Origin: Methanobrevibacter sp.
GTDB taxonomy: Archaea > Methanobacteriota > Methanobacteria > Methanobacteriales > Methanobacteriaceae
DNA: 64,000 bases
Direction of reading: 5' to 3'
NCBI GenBank assembly: GCA_017434555.1
Contig: JAFRFB010000013.1
Coordinates: 1 to 64,000 of the forward strand
This document shows, in pieces, positions 17,878 to 28,900 of this stretch (the stretch's first letter is position 1; each line of letters starts with the position of its first letter). The position numbers and the translations under genes were made by a program. Below the pieces are notes generated by a model, which saw only the letters and a list, made by a program, of their open reading frames with translations, did no database searches and had not been told where the DNA came from.

Positions 17878-18720
17878 ATGGAAATTAAAGGAAGTACAAA
17901 TATTGTAGGTTTGATAGGCCACCCTGTGGAACACAGTTTCTCACCTCCAATGCACAATGCAGCATTCAAAGCCCTGGAAATGGATTATGTCTACACGGCT
18001 TTTGATGTTAATCCAAATGATTTAAAAAATGCTATTGCAGGGGCTCGCTCATTAAACATCAAAGGTTTTAATGTCACAATTCCTCACAAAATCGAAGTGA
18101 TGGAATATCTAAATGAAATCGATGAAGTTGCCTCATTGATAGGTGCCGTTAATACAATAGACTTTAAGGACTTGAAAGGATATAATACTGATGGAATAGG
18201 TGCTTTAAAAGCTATAGATGAAGTTACAAATATTAAAAATAAAAATGTTGTAATTGCAGGTGCCGGAGGAGCTTCAAGAGCAATATCATTTTATCTTGCC
18301 AAATATGGTACTGATAAATTAACGATACTGAATAGGAATGTTGACAAAGCCCAGAAATTGGCTGATGATGTATTGTCTTCCGCTTTGATTGATGATGTAA
18401 GTTCTGATGATATCAGGAATATGGATTTGGATGATGCAGATATCTTAATCAATACAACTCCTGTGGGAATGCATCCGAACGTTGATGATACTCCAATAGC
18501 TTCAGGTGAATTGATGCATGAGGATTTGGTTGTTTTTGATGCAGTTTACAATCCTAACGAAACAGGACTATTAAAAGAAGCCATTAAAGCAGGTGCAAAA
18601 CCTGTTTACGGAATCAAAATGTTATTGTATCAGGGAGCGGAAAGCTTTGAAATTTGGACAGGCAAAAAAGCACCGATTGACGTTATGGAAGATGCATTAA
18701 GAACAACTTTAGGATTTTGA
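17878..18720 (+). CDS. aroE: Shikimate dehydrogenase AroE
   Basis: NADP-dependent reduction of 3-dehydroshikimate in aromatic amino acid synthesis; 280 residues. The substrate domain shows GHPVEHSFSPPMHNAAF, GFNVTIPHK and IGAVNTI. The cofactor domain shows VVIAGAGGASRAI, NTTPVGMHP and the late GAESFEIWTG motif. Length is typical. The gene appears leaderless, and the next gene begins 4 bases after its stop, suggesting co-transcription with an uncharacterised protein. Confidence 0.96.
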   Translation: MEIKGSTNIVGLIGHPVEHSFSPPMHNAAFKALEMDYVYTAFDVNPNDLKNAIAGARSLNIKGFNVTIPHKIEVMEYLNEIDEVASLIGAVNTIDFKDLKGYNTDGIGALKAIDEVTNIKNKNVVIAGAGGASRAISFYLAKYGTDKLTILNRNVDKAQKLADDVLSSALIDDVSSDDIRNMDLDDADILINTTPVGMHPNVDDTPIASGELMHEDLVVFDAVYNPNETGLLKEAIKAGAKPVYGIKMLLYQGAESFEIWTGKKAPIDVMEDALRTTLGF

Positions 18721-18724
18721 TAAT

Positions 18725-19408
18725 ATGGATTTTATTTTTGATGTTTCTGGGTTAACAAAAGAAGAAGATGAATTCACAGATTCCAAAAAGGACGTATTGA
18801 AATATCTAAAAATTATAGGTGTGGATACCCGTTTTGTTTCATATACTCCTTCCAAACTTTATATTAATAATTTAAGGTTTTCAAAGTTTTCAAAAAAGCG
18901 TCAGGAAACATTTAAAAAGCAATATCCTAATATTGAAGTTGTAAGAAACTCACTTTTCCAGAAAATCTGTTCAAAGTCAGCCAAGGCATTATCCGACATC
19001 AAACCGAATTCAAGAATTTTAATTCCAGAAGACGATTTCATGATTGACGTGATTTTAGAGCCTTACACTAGAAAATATGGGGTTAACTTAGTCACTGATG
19101 GTGAATATGACTTGATAGTAAATCCTGTAATTCTTGACGATAAAATAAATCAGATATTTTCCACGATATTTGCCGGTGAAGGTCTTGAATTCAATAAAAA
19201 AGACAATGAAATCTATCCTTTAATTAACGTGCCTCTTGACTGGATCAATTCCTTTTTGGAAATGGACGGTCATGAAAAAATAAAAAATGAGAATAATGAT
19301 GAGTTGGCATCATCATTTATGGAATTTTTAGAAGGTGTAGCACCACAATACAGAGAAAACGTGCTAAAAGCATCTGATTATATTGAAATGAAATTAGAAG
19401 TCAAATAA
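18725..19408 (+). CDS. Conserved-looking hypothetical protein, 227 residues
   Basis: I do not recognise this family. The protein is soluble and mixed alpha/beta, with no signal peptide or membrane segment. Residues 1-80 are lysine- and phenylalanine-rich with a basic patch ([17 protein letters not shown]). Residues 95-150 contain alternating hydrophobic strands ([28 protein letters not shown]), and the tail is acidic. It follows aroE by 4 bases and its last 15 bases overlap the end of convergent rfcL. The tight spacing and normal codon use support a real gene. Confidence 0.75.
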   Translation: MDFIFDVSGLTKEEDEFTDSKKDVLKYLKIIGVDTRFVSYTPSKLYINNLRFSKFSKKRQETFKKQYPNIEVVRNSLFQKICSKSAKALSDIKPNSRILIPEDDFMIDVILEPYTRKYGVNLVTDGEYDLIVNPVILDDKINQIFSTIFAGEGLEFNKKDNEIYPLINVPLDWINSFLEMDGHEKIKNENNDELASSFMEFLEGVAPQYRENVLKASDYIEMKLEVK

Positions 19409-20893
19409 AGAGGTCTGTTTATTTTTTTTCTCTTTAGGTTTTTCTTCTTCGACTTCTTCTTCAATAATTTCTTCAGCCATTAATTCTTCCGGCTCTTCTT
19501 CGACTTCTTCAACCTGTGGTTCTTCGCTGATCAGTTCAACTTCATCCCTTATAGGTTCCTCTTCAATGATTTCCTCTTGAGGAATGCCTGCAAACATCTG
19601 GTTTTGAAGTTCTTCTGCACGCCTGTCACGCTCTTCAATACGCATTTCCTCTTTTTGCTTTTCCATCTTTTTGATGACAGCTTTTGGAATGACCTTTTTT
19701 CTGAAACGTTTGATTTCATCCTTTTCCAAATCAAGGAAGTCTGAAATTTCCCAGGCCAGTTCATCATTTTGAAACATGATTTCAAGGTATGGAAACATTG
19801 AAATAGCTACAGTATTTGAAATGTGCATTTTTTGAGACATTTTTTCGGCAATGCCGTCACGCAAGTTTCTCTTTCCTCTGTTACGCCCCATTAATGTAAA
19901 TACGGTTGGTGATTTAATCGGGGTGAATTTTTTATAGGTTTCTTTTTTTGATGCGCTCACGCCAATGCCCATGAAATCTGTTGCATATTTCCAGTAACCG
20001 TAGTTTCTGGTGTTTCGAGCTCTTCCAAAGTATAAGTCTGCATTGGACAAGTTTTCATAAGCTTTTTTAAGTTCATTTTTATTGGTATACTCACGAGCCA
20101 CATTTTCGGCAATATACTCCATTACAAGGGTAGGCTCTTCATCCACTCTTAAGGCATCTTTAACGTGCTTAGGATTTTTACTTTTCAATGTTGCCATTAC
20201 TCCATCAATAATGGTTGATCTGTCATCTTTTGTCGTTACAGTTTCAACATCTTCCATTGTTAATTCATGGGAAGTGTCTGCAATGGCCTGAAAAGTATTG
20301 ATTGCTGAACGGATATCTCCGTTTGCTTTTTTGGATAATTCCTTGAGAGCTTCTTTGTCATATTCAATGCCTTCTTCTTTAGCAATATTTTTAAGCATTT
20401 TATTGATTGTCGGGCCTCTGATTTTTGCCATTTTAATGACCTGACATTTGGGCTTGATTGACTGAAGTCTTTTGGAGTAAAAATCATTAGCTATTAAAAT
20501 CAAAGGATGTTTGGAGGTTTTGATTATCTCTCCGATAGCTCTAACTCCGCCACGGTCGTTGGTTCCGTGAATACCGTCTACCTCATCCATTATTATTAAC
20601 TTATATTCGTCTCCGAAAAGAGACCTTGATGAAGAGGATTCGCCGATTGTGCTTTTAATAACGTCCTGTGAACGTTTATCACTTGCATTCAGCTCAATAT
20701 ATTCTGAAAATTCGTTGGCTATTGCCTGTGCAAATGTTGTCTTTCCGATTCCTGGAGGACCAACTAAAAGCAAAGGCTGCTGAGGATTGCCGTTTTTCCA
20801 ATTTTCAACCCATGATTCAATTATCTTTTTCTCTTTATTGTTACCTAATATCTCTTTTAGGTTTTTTGGTCGGTATTTATCAGTCCATAACAT
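19394..20893 (-). CDS. rfcL: Replication factor C large subunit RfcL
   Basis: Large subunit of the archaeal clamp loader, 499 residues. It has [17 protein letters not shown], Walker [11 protein letters not shown], Walker [10 protein letters not shown], sensor 1 [10 protein letters not shown] and a diverged arginine-finger region. The C-terminal 90 residues are highly charged (Glu, Lys), ending in QTSLFDF, a PCNA-interacting (PIP) motif expected for this subunit. It lies 12 bases downstream of rfcS, with AGGT before its ATG, so both subunits come from one mRNA. Confidence 0.96.
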   Translation of the reverse strand: MLWTDKYRPKNLKEILGNNKEKKIIESWVENWKNGNPQQPLLLVGPPGIGKTTFAQAIANEFSEYIELNASDKRSQDVIKSTIGESSSSRSLFGDEYKLIIMDEVDGIHGTNDRGGVRAIGEIIKTSKHPLILIANDFYSKRLQSIKPKCQVIKMAKIRGPTINKMLKNIAKEEGIEYDKEALKELSKKANGDIRSAINTFQAIADTSHELTMEDVETVTTKDDRSTIIDGVMATLKSKNPKHVKDALRVDEEPTLVMEYIAENVAREYTNKNELKKAYENLSNADLYFGRARNTRNYGYWKYATDFMGIGVSASKKETYKKFTPIKSPTVFTLMGRNRGKRNLRDGIAEKMSQKMHISNTVAISMFPYLEIMFQNDELAWEISDFLDLEKDEIKRFRKKVIPKAVIKKMEKQKEEMRIEERDRRAEELQNQMFAGIPQEEIIEEEPIRDEVELISEEPQVEEVEEEPEELMAEEIIEEEVEEEKPKEKKNKQTSLFDF

Positions 20894-20905
20894 TCGAATA
20901 CCTGA

Positions 20906-21853
20906 CTATAAGAATTTGGTTAAAAGTGCTTCAAGCTGTATTCTTGGATTTGATCCTTCTCTTATTCTAAAGTCGCAATTTGCTATTGCTTCAATTACAT
21001 CAATATAAAAGTCAGGATCCATTTTTCCATCAATAACTCTTCTTGAGACTTCCTGATAGATTTGAGAAACCATGTCCTCTCCGCTGGTTCCCTGAAGGAC
21101 CATTGTTTCGTGCAGGAGTTTCCTAGAACCCATGAAGTCTCCAGTTAATGCTTTTGTAATCATGTCGGATACATCTTGAGGTTTTGATTTTGAAACAACA
21201 TCATATACACTGTCTTCTGTTATGTGTTCTCCTTCTGATGCTGTTGCCTGAAGGATGTTAACTGCTTTACGCATATCTCCTTCTGAATAGTATACGATTG
21301 TTTCCAATCCTTTTTCATCATAATCAAAGTTTTCTTCACTGCAGATGTATTTTAATCTATTGATTACCTCTTCTCCTTTTATTGGCGCAAATCTGAATAT
21401 TGCACATCTTGATTGGATAGGGTCAATGATTTTTGATGAATAATTACAGGATAAGATGAATGAAGCTGTCTTTGTATACATTTCCATCTCACGTCTTAAA
21501 GCATGTTGAGCGTCTTTTGTCATGTTGTCAACTTCATCCAGAAATATTATTCTGAATGGAGCGCCTACAGGTTTCAATCTACAGAAATTCTTGATGTCAT
21601 TTCTTACTGTGTCGATTCCCCTTGCATCTGAAGCGTTCAATTCCAAAAAGTTTTGTCTCCAGTATTCTCCGAGAATTGATTTGACTAATGCAAGTGCGGT
21701 TGTGGTTTTTCCAACACCTGCAGGTCCTGTAAACATTAAGTTTGGCATGCTTTCTTCGCCAACATACTTTTTAAGTCTATTTATGATATGTTCTTGGCCT
21801 ACAATGTCATCTAGGCTTTGTGGTCTATATTTTTCTACCCAAGGTCCACTCAT
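20906..21853 (-). CDS. rfcS: Replication factor C small subunit RfcS
   Basis: Small clamp-loader subunit, 315 residues, which forms a complex with RfcL to load PCNA at primer ends. Motifs: [17 protein letters not shown], Walker [13 protein letters not shown], Walker [21 protein letters not shown], and the SRC arginine finger in QSRCAIFRF. The ribosome site GGTGAT precedes the ATG. No intein is present. An IS element lies 111 bases upstream of the start; a TATA-like ATATATTTTA (about 21880-21890 on the minus strand) remains between them. Confidence 0.97.
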   Translation of the reverse strand: MSGPWVEKYRPQSLDDIVGQEHIINRLKKYVGEESMPNLMFTGPAGVGKTTTALALVKSILGEYWRQNFLELNASDARGIDTVRNDIKNFCRLKPVGAPFRIIFLDEVDNMTKDAQHALRREMEMYTKTASFILSCNYSSKIIDPIQSRCAIFRFAPIKGEEVINRLKYICSEENFDYDEKGLETIVYYSEGDMRKAVNILQATASEGEHITEDSVYDVVSKSKPQDVSDMITKALTGDFMGSRKLLHETMVLQGTSGEDMVSQIYQEVSRRVIDGKMDPDFYIDVIEAIANCDFRIREGSNPRIQLEALLTKFL

Positions 21854-21964
21854 TAAATCACCATGATTTTGTAATGTTAAAATATATGTCGATAGGTTAA
21901 TAATTAATTTGTGGTAGTGTTTGAGTAGTATTATTTTTCATGAAATTTTTCAAAAAATTAAGTT

Positions 21965-21984
21965 GGGACTGTCCACTATTTAAC
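21965..21984 (+). repeat. Left terminal inverted repeat of the IS
   Basis: GGGACTGTCCACTATTTAAC; the inverted partner at the right end differs at two positions. Confidence 0.85.
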
Positions 21985-22264
21985 TTTAATGTCGATGTGT
22001 AAAACTGGTATTTCTATCAGTTGAAATTACACATTGACTTCCTTTCAAGGAATAAATCCCTATAAAATTTAAATCTATTTAATTAAACAAAGACCCTCTT
22101 AAAACCTCATATTCATCATTTCCGCCTCATTTTAACAACCAATTATTTAATTAAATTAAATCTATTAGATTTAACTATGAATTTATAAATTTCTATTGCA
22201 TGAATATTAAGCATTTTTGAAGATTGTTTTAGTAAAAAAAAGGTCATAGAAACAGTTATATATG

Positions 22265-22314
22265 AATTGGAGAGATATTATTATACATACCCAAAAAACA
22301 AAACCTCTCCAATT
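22265..22314 (+). promoter_or_regulatory. Stem-loop in the IS leader
   Basis: AATTGGAGAG (22265-22274) pairs perfectly with CTCTCCAATT (22305-22314) around a 30-base loop, 90 bases upstream of the transposase start. It could limit read-through expression of the transposase from outside promoters; this is inferred. Confidence 0.5.
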
Positions 22315-22402
22315 ACTATTTTTGGTGAGTCATAATATATATTATTTTTTGTTTTTTGCCAGTATTTTTTTAAAAATACTATGAATGGAAAAGTGATTGA
22401 TT

Positions 22403-23908
22403 ATGATTCGTGTTGCACCAGTTCAACGTTGTATGCAAAGTAAATTGATTTTAGACAAACCTGGAGATAATTTAAATGATGAACATATGGCTAAACTCAT
22501 TGTTTACCTGATTAACGATTTTGAAAAGAAAAAACCATACTTATTTCACGAAAGAAATGTGAAGGGTAAAATCGGCCCGAAATTTCAAAATGAGCTTAAA
22601 GAGTTGTTAGGATTATATGTTTTTGCTACTTTTAGATTACAACGCACTTGCAGAAAGATTGAATCATTTCTAAGCGATAACAGCGAAGCTTGCAAGTACA
22701 TAACCAATAACAAACTTCCAAAAAAATCTAAAATAAATGAATTTAAAAATGAATACTCTTATTTAATCAACGAATTTCTATTGTTTACTGTTGAATGTGG
22801 TGTACAATTCAATCTGGTTGATTTTAAGATTGTTACACTTGATAGTACCACAGTTGAAGCCAGTGTTGACGAATATCGTTGCTTAAAATACGATCAACTT
22901 TACTACCTGGAAAATTTAATTCTAACATATAGCAAATCCAAAGGAAAAACAAGTATTTGGAAAAAACTAAGAAAATTCTTTTATTCCAATGAATTAGAAG
23001 ACAAATTAGTAGATTTAGTTGAAGAAATATATAAAAAACTAAATAAACACGGTCGTGAATTATTAATAATTGCTTTAAAATCCAAAAAAGCATACAAAAA
23101 AGTTTTAAACTTTATAGAAATCTTAAAAGAGAATTGTCCCAAAGGAAAAAAGGTTAATTTAACTGATCCTTACACTAAAAGAGTATTAATCAAAAAAGGA
23201 AAAACATTGTTTGGATACTTAATACAAACAGTTACTGATGCAAAAACAGGATTAATAATCATGCAAAACGTTGTTGAAGAACAAACAGATGCAGGCCAAC
23301 TAATACGGGCTATCGACTACATTCAACACACTTATGGTAAAACGCCACAATATATACTTGCAGATAACGGATATTATAAAATAGAATCCCTAGAATATGC
23401 ATTCTATAATGGAATTACCCCAATAGTGCCAGATAGAACCGAAAGCATGAATAATAACGGAACAAAGAATGATAATCCATTTGCAAAACACAACATGCCA
23501 TTTGATTACATTAACAATAATTTCACCTGTCCATATGGACAAAAATTAATTCCAACAAAAACCAAAATGATTTATGGGGTTTTAAATAACGTATATACAA
23601 CAGATAAATGCCCAGAATGTCCTTATAAAGATCAGTGTGCTAAAAAAAATAAATATCGTGAACTCTACGAACCAGTAAGCCCCGCATTCATCGAAGAAAA
23701 AAGAATATTCCAATCAGCACAAGGAAAAAAATTATATAAACTAAGACCAGCATACAGCGAAGGAAACTTCGCTGATTTAAAAAGCCACCAAGAATTCCAT
23801 AAATCTCGAAGAATAGGATTTGATAAAGTAGATATAGACTTAAAACTCGAAGCAATTGTAATAAATATTAAAAAAATAAAAAAACATTTAAATGTAACTT
23901 TAATTTAA
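22403..23908 (+). CDS. IS1182-like DDE transposase
   Basis: A 501-residue DDE transposase. The N-terminal domain (IRVAPVQRCMQSKLI) is typical of IS1182-type enzymes. Candidate catalytic residues are Asp in VTLDSTTVEASVDEY, Asp in YILADNGYYKI and Glu in PAYSEGNFADLK. Between the last two lies a cysteine cluster (FTCPYGQKL and CPECPYKDQC), a probable zinc-binding insertion common in this family. The reading frame is unbroken. AAGTGATT precedes the ATG at 22403; a TTG at 22397 is inside the ribosome site. Base composition is more A-rich than that of the neighbours. Confidence 0.92.
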   Translation: MIRVAPVQRCMQSKLILDKPGDNLNDEHMAKLIVYLINDFEKKKPYLFHERNVKGKIGPKFQNELKELLGLYVFATFRLQRTCRKIESFLSDNSEACKYITNNKLPKKSKINEFKNEYSYLINEFLLFTVECGVQFNLVDFKIVTLDSTTVEASVDEYRCLKYDQLYYLENLILTYSKSKGKTSIWKKLRKFFYSNELEDKLVDLVEEIYKKLNKHGRELLIIALKSKKAYKKVLNFIEILKENCPKGKKVNLTDPYTKRVLIKKGKTLFGYLIQTVTDAKTGLIIMQNVVEEQTDAGQLIRAIDYIQHTYGKTPQYILADNGYYKIESLEYAFYNGITPIVPDRTESMNNNGTKNDNPFAKHNMPFDYINNNFTCPYGQKLIPTKTKMIYGVLNNVYTTDKCPECPYKDQCAKKNKYRELYEPVSPAFIEEKRIFQSAQGKKLYKLRPAYSEGNFADLKSHQEFHKSRRIGFDKVDIDLKLEAIVINIKKIKKHLNVTLI

Positions 23909-23914
23909 CAAAAA

Positions 23915-23934
23915 ATTAAATAGCGGACAGTCCC
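23915..23934 (-). repeat. Right terminal inverted repeat of the IS
   Basis: Read on the minus strand it is GGGACTGTCCGCTATTTAAT, matching the left end at 18 of 20 positions. AGTT follows it outside the element. Confidence 0.85.
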
Positions 23935-24017
23935 AGTTGGATTTTCTTTGATATTTCCATTAACTTTTTAAACTTTTATGTAAAATAGTATACATAATTA
24001 AAGTTGAGGTAATTAAT

Positions 24018-24977
24018 ATGAGAGGCACTTGGAAACTTAGAATGAGAATGTTTTTAACATATTTTTTTATGTTTTCGATTGTTTATTTTTTAGTATTCCT
24101 TATATCAAGGTATTTAGGAATAAGCAGTTGGAGAATTTATGCGGTTATTAGTTTAGGAATGGTATTCCTTCAATACTGGTTTGGACCGTCAATCGTCAAA
24201 CGTTCAATGAATGTAAGGCCGCTTTCTGAAGCTGAGGCGCCGCATATTCATAAAATGGTTGAAGAACTTGCTCAGGAAGCTGGGGTTCCTAAACCTGAAG
24301 TGGGATTATCTGAAATTGCAATTCCAAATGCTTTTGCATATGGTAGAACAAGTAAAAGCGGACATATTGCCATTACCCGTCCGATTCTAGGATTGCTTGA
24401 TTATGATGAGTTAAGGGCGGTTTTAGGTCACGAAATGGGTCATATTAAACATAATGACATGGCAGTAACTGCTGCGGTTAGTGTAATTCCGATGATTTGT
24501 TATTATGTTGCAATAGCATTCATGTTTTCAGGCGACCGTGAAAACGGTGGAGGAATCTTAATTGGAATTTTAGGTTATGTTTTCTATTTAATCGGACAGC
24601 TCTTGGTTTTATTCATATCCAGAACCCGTGAATACTATGCGGATGAAGCTTCAGTTGAATTTGGTAATCGTCCTGCCGCATTGGTATCAGCATTATACAA
24701 ATTGTCTTATGGAGCATCTAGATGCAGTGAAGAAACCATTAAGGAACTGAATACCAATAGGGCATTTTTCGCAACAGACATTAATAACGCAGAGCATGAT
24801 ATCAATGATTTCAGACAGATAGACTTTGACGGCGACGGTAAAATATCTGATGAGGAATTAAGAAAATTGGCTAATTCAGAAGTTAAAATTTCCAGAAAAA
24901 ATGGAATCATGGAACTCTTATCTACTCACCCTGATTCTTTAAAAAGGGTAAAAAGATTAGCACAATTGGAATATTAG
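24018..24977 (+). CDS. htpX: HtpX-type M48 zinc metalloprotease with EF-hand-like loop
   Basis: A membrane-bound zinc protease for quality control of membrane proteins, 319 residues. Two N-terminal helices (about residues 10-30 and 37-52) precede the catalytic domain with HEMGH (LGHEMGHIKHND, about residue 140), two further membrane helices (about 155-170 and 180-200), and the third zinc ligand in EYYADEASVE. Near residues 268-281 lies DFDGDGKISDEEL, which fits the 12-residue EF-hand calcium loop (D-x-D-x-D-G-x-I-x-x-x-E). I do not expect that in ordinary HtpX. The start follows GAGGT. The TrmI-like methyltransferase gene begins 9 bases after its stop. Confidence 0.93.
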   Translation: MRGTWKLRMRMFLTYFFMFSIVYFLVFLISRYLGISSWRIYAVISLGMVFLQYWFGPSIVKRSMNVRPLSEAEAPHIHKMVEELAQEAGVPKPEVGLSEIAIPNAFAYGRTSKSGHIAITRPILGLLDYDELRAVLGHEMGHIKHNDMAVTAAVSVIPMICYYVAIAFMFSGDRENGGGILIGILGYVFYLIGQLLVLFISRTREYYADEASVEFGNRPAALVSALYKLSYGASRCSEETIKELNTNRAFFATDINNAEHDINDFRQIDFDGDGKISDEELRKLANSEVKISRKNGIMELLSTHPDSLKRVKRLAQLEY

Positions 24978-24986
24978 GTGTATTAT

Positions 24987-25718
24987 ATGAAATTGATTTT
25001 AGATGAACGTGGCAAGAAATATGTCTTAAAGGAAGGCCAGGAATTTGAAAGTGATTTGGGAATAGTTTCGGCGGAAGTTTTATCCAATGCCCAATATGGG
25101 GATGAGGTTAAAAGCCATCTTGACCACTCATTTAAAATTGTCAAGCCGAATATTAATGATTTCATAGATGTTATGGAAAGGCAATGTTCAATACTAATCA
25201 AAAAGGATATTGGAACGGTATTGGCATATACCGGTTTGGGTGCAGGTTCCAGGGTTGTGGATGCAGGAACCGGTGCTGGAGCAATTGCTTTAAACTTTGC
25301 AAATGTTGTAGGTGAAACGGGCCATGTCTATACCTATGAAATAAGGGAAGACTTTGCAGATATTGCAAAAAGAAATATTGAAACATTCGGCATTAAAAAC
25401 GTAGATGTTAAAAATCAAAATGTTAAGAATGGAATTGATGAGGATAATATTGATTTGGTATTTCTCGATCTTCCAAAGCCTTATGAGATATTTGAAGAGG
25501 TTTACGATGCACTGAACATTGGGGGATACCTTGCTGTCTATGCACCGTACATTAATCAGGCTGAAATTTCATATAGGGTTGCAAAGAAGCTTAATTTCTA
25601 TGATATTGAAATTTTAGAAACTTTGGAACGTGGTCTTGAGGTAAGACAGCGCGGCACAAGACCGAAAACAAGAATGGTTGGACACAGCGGTTATTTACTT
25701 TTCGCAAGAAAACTGTAA
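24987..25718 (+). CDS. trmI: tRNA (adenine-N1)-methyltransferase, TrmI family
   Basis: A 243-residue SAM-dependent methyltransferase of the TrmI/GCD14 family, which makes m1A at positions 57/58 of tRNA in archaea. It has a small N-terminal beta domain, the SAM motif VVDAGTGAGAIALNFAN (about residues 89-105), YEIREDFADIAKRN (motif II), and the catalytic region DLVFLDLPKPYE. The late VRQRGTRPKTRMVGHSGYL segment is characteristic of the family. AGGTG, inside the end of htpX, sets the start at the ATG at 24987 and not the GTG at 24978. Confidence 0.92.
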   Translation: MKLILDERGKKYVLKEGQEFESDLGIVSAEVLSNAQYGDEVKSHLDHSFKIVKPNINDFIDVMERQCSILIKKDIGTVLAYTGLGAGSRVVDAGTGAGAIALNFANVVGETGHVYTYEIREDFADIAKRNIETFGIKNVDVKNQNVKNGIDEDNIDLVFLDLPKPYEIFEEVYDALNIGGYLAVYAPYINQAEISYRVAKKLNFYDIEILETLERGLEVRQRGTRPKTRMVGHSGYLLFARKL

Positions 25719-25879
25719 ATCAACCCTCTTTTTTATTCATTTAATTGATTTTAGCTATTATTATTTTAATAGTTTGAAATTTTTATCTAATTAAATTAAT
25801 CGTATTTTTAATTAAATCAATGTTATCCTAAAAAAGCAGTTTTTAAAATATTATTATCTACATCAAAAAAATAAAAATT

Positions 25880-25901
25880 AGAGGAATAAATAAATCCCTC
25901 T
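25880..25901 (-). terminator. Terminator of the first papain-type adhesin
   Basis: On the minus strand, AGAGG and CCTCT bracket an A/T loop at the stop codon, followed by AATTTTTATTTTTTT. The same arrangement occurs after the paralogue at 29157. Confidence 0.65.
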
Positions 25902-28900
25902 TATGCAGTTATTCTGATTGTATTTGCAATTGTTGCATCACCGTATTGGGAAGTAATGATGTATTCTCCAGCCATTAACCTGATGTTAAGTTTGGCGGTT
26001 CCATTTGCATCTGTGGTTCTGTCATAAAAGACTCCGTTGATGTTGAATGTTATTTTTACACCAGATAATGCTTTTCCTTGTCCGTCAATTAGTTTCGCTT
26101 CAAATTGAGACCCGTCTAAATACGTCATGTTTAAATCTTCAGCAGTTAATGTAGGCAATACTGTAATGGTATATGCCATTTGAAGACCGGTTATTGGATC
26201 AATTGCTGTTAAAATATATTCACCAGGATTTAAATTAATATTTAACTTAGCGATTCCGCTTGCATTGGTTGTTCTATCATAAAATACGCCATTGATGTTC
26301 ATGGTAATTGTTTGTCCGGATAATGGATTTCCTTGACCGTCAATTAATTCTATGAGGAACTGTGATGCGTTTCTGAAGTATTTGACTAAATTGTTTGCAA
26401 TCAATGTTGGCAATACGGTAATAGTATTTTCAACAGTTGTGCCGTTGAAGGTTGTTTTGATTGTGTAATTGCCTGGATTTAGGTTGATGTTCATTTTAGC
26501 TATGCCTTCTGCATTACTGGTTCTGGTATATGTTCCACCATTAATTTCAAAACTTACAACCTGTTTTGGAGCACCGACTTTAGCTTCAAATTGGGAAGCG
26601 TTTTTATAGATTTTCACTAAGTCTTCAGTAAAAATAGCCAAATCTTTAGTATAAACTTTTAAAGATATTGTTTTATTTTCCAATGCTAAATCTTTCCATC
26701 CGTCACCTAAATCTATAAATGTCATGTTTTCCTGGTAGTGATTTCTTGACATGTCAAACATCATGACTGATGCTTTTTTCATTAGTGCTGTGAAATTATC
26801 TCCTTTGGTTATTGGGATTTCTTTTGTTAGTTTAACTGTATGGTAACCGGTAAATGGTGAAATTCCGCTTTGAGCATGCATTAACTCATCATTCACATAG
26901 ATTTCAAGTGTATAGTTTTCATCCGCTTTAAAGTAGGTCCCAACTGCACTTATTGATTCCGGACCATATTCTGATTCATAAGTGTTTTTATAGGATAATA
27001 TGCTTCCATTATTGGTTATTGTTTCCTGAACTCCACTTAAATCTGTCTGATAGTTTGTTGTGTAGTTTTCAGTATTTTCAATTATAAATCCTATTCCAAT
27101 ATTGATGCTTAAAAGTGATGTGTCATAATAGGATATGTAATTGAATCCTTTCTCTCCCTCATCAGTTCCGTGACTATTTTTTATGATGAATGCCCCATCA
27201 CCTGGAGGGGTTGTTTTAAAGTTTGGAGCAGGAAAATTGTCATCCCAACCAACAAGACTTATTTCATGACTTGTTTCTTTCGTTGAATTTTGATAATATG
27301 CTGAAGTATTTTCATTATATCCAGTTTCAGGAACATCATTATTAAATGCTGCGACTACAGATCCGCATCTTAATATTGCTTTTTTAAGTGCATCATTGTC
27401 TGTTGAATTTTTACGAGGTTCTACAATAATTGCATCTACAATGTGGATTTTTTCATTATCAGCAATGATTAATGGAGATAGTCTGCCTAATTCGTCATAG
27501 GTATCATATTCACTACTCATCACTCCGAACCATGATAAAATATATTCTAATCCTTGTTCCATTATTCCTCCTTCAATTGCTCCAATTCTACCATATTTTG
27601 TGAATTGTAGCATAATATCTTGCATATTGTTTTCTGAAAGGTCATATTCGATGCCAGTAGCTTTTAGTAATGAGGATTCTAAGGCGCCGCATGTACCGAA
27701 TGCCCAACATGAACCCATTATGCCCTGGTCTTTAACTGAACTGACCCATCCCCAGTCACGTGAATCATATCTTGATGGAAGGGTTTCTACATTAATTGTA
27801 TTGTTAGTAAATGAAATGCTTTTGCCTATTTCATGAACATTGCTCAGATAACTGGTCTCATTTAATATTAAAATATCATTTTCAACAGTAATATTAGTTA
27901 AATTACAGTCGGTGAAAACTGCATGTATTGCTTCACCGTTATTTGCAAATGTTGTGTCTTTCACGGTTAATTGATTATCGGTTTCATAAATTCCATGTTT
28001 TGTATAACCGTTATCATATGCATAAATTCCTTGTTTTGTATTGTTTATAAATTCACTGTTTTCAATAGTGGTATTTGCAAATTCACTATAAAGTCCTCCG
28101 CCGTGAGAATCGTTGTATTGTAGTTTATTTCCATAAAATCTGACATTATTAATATTTGCATCTACTCCTGAGATGTAAGCTGCTCCTCCATCATATGATG
28201 CAGTATTATTATAGAATTCACAGTTATTTAAATCAAATGGAGCAAAACATAAAGACTTATTTAGAAGTGGAGAACTAGGAGTATATATGCCTCCGGATAA
28301 TATTGATAATGCACCACCATAATCTCCAGTCGAATTAAAGAATTTGGAGTCACTAATTTCTATCATAGGAATACTTCCCTCACCTACCATTCCAAAAATG
28401 CATATTGAACCACCATTTTTTCGGGATGATGTATTTATGAATGTACAATTAGTAATGTCTGCCATTCTGCTAAGATGGGCAATTCCTATTGCACCTCCGC
28501 TTTCTTCAGCATTCAGGTTTTTGAAAATACAATCCTGAACGAAGACACAAGTGCAAAAATCAGTAAATATTGCTGGACCATAGTTGGATTTTGAATTGGT
28601 AAAAGTTGAGTTAGTAACATATGCTTCTGAAAAAAAGGAAAAAATGCCTCCTCCATATTTAGCAGTATTATTGTCAAAATAACAATTTTCTATTGTTGAT
28701 TGTGCTGTAGAATATATTGATCCTCCTTCTGTAGCATTATTATTAATGAACGATACATTATTGAGGGTGATTCCATTTTTATTTGAAATAGCTCCACCAT
28801 TATCAGAGTTTCCATTTATCAAGTTAAGATTTAAAATGGTAACACCAGGTCCGATAATATTAAATATTCTGGCTTGATTAGCACCATCAATAGTGTAACC

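Larger units (their letters stand above)
21965..23934 (+). mobile_element. IS1182-like insertion sequence, complete, 1970 bp
   Basis: One intact transposase gene lies between 20-base terminal inverted repeats that match at 18 positions (GGGACTGTCCRCTATTTAAY). The flanking AGTT at 21961-21964 and 23935-23938 is a plausible 4-base target duplication. The element sits in the intergenic space between rfcS and htpX, so no coding gene is disrupted. The undamaged gene and ends suggest recent movement. Confidence 0.85.
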
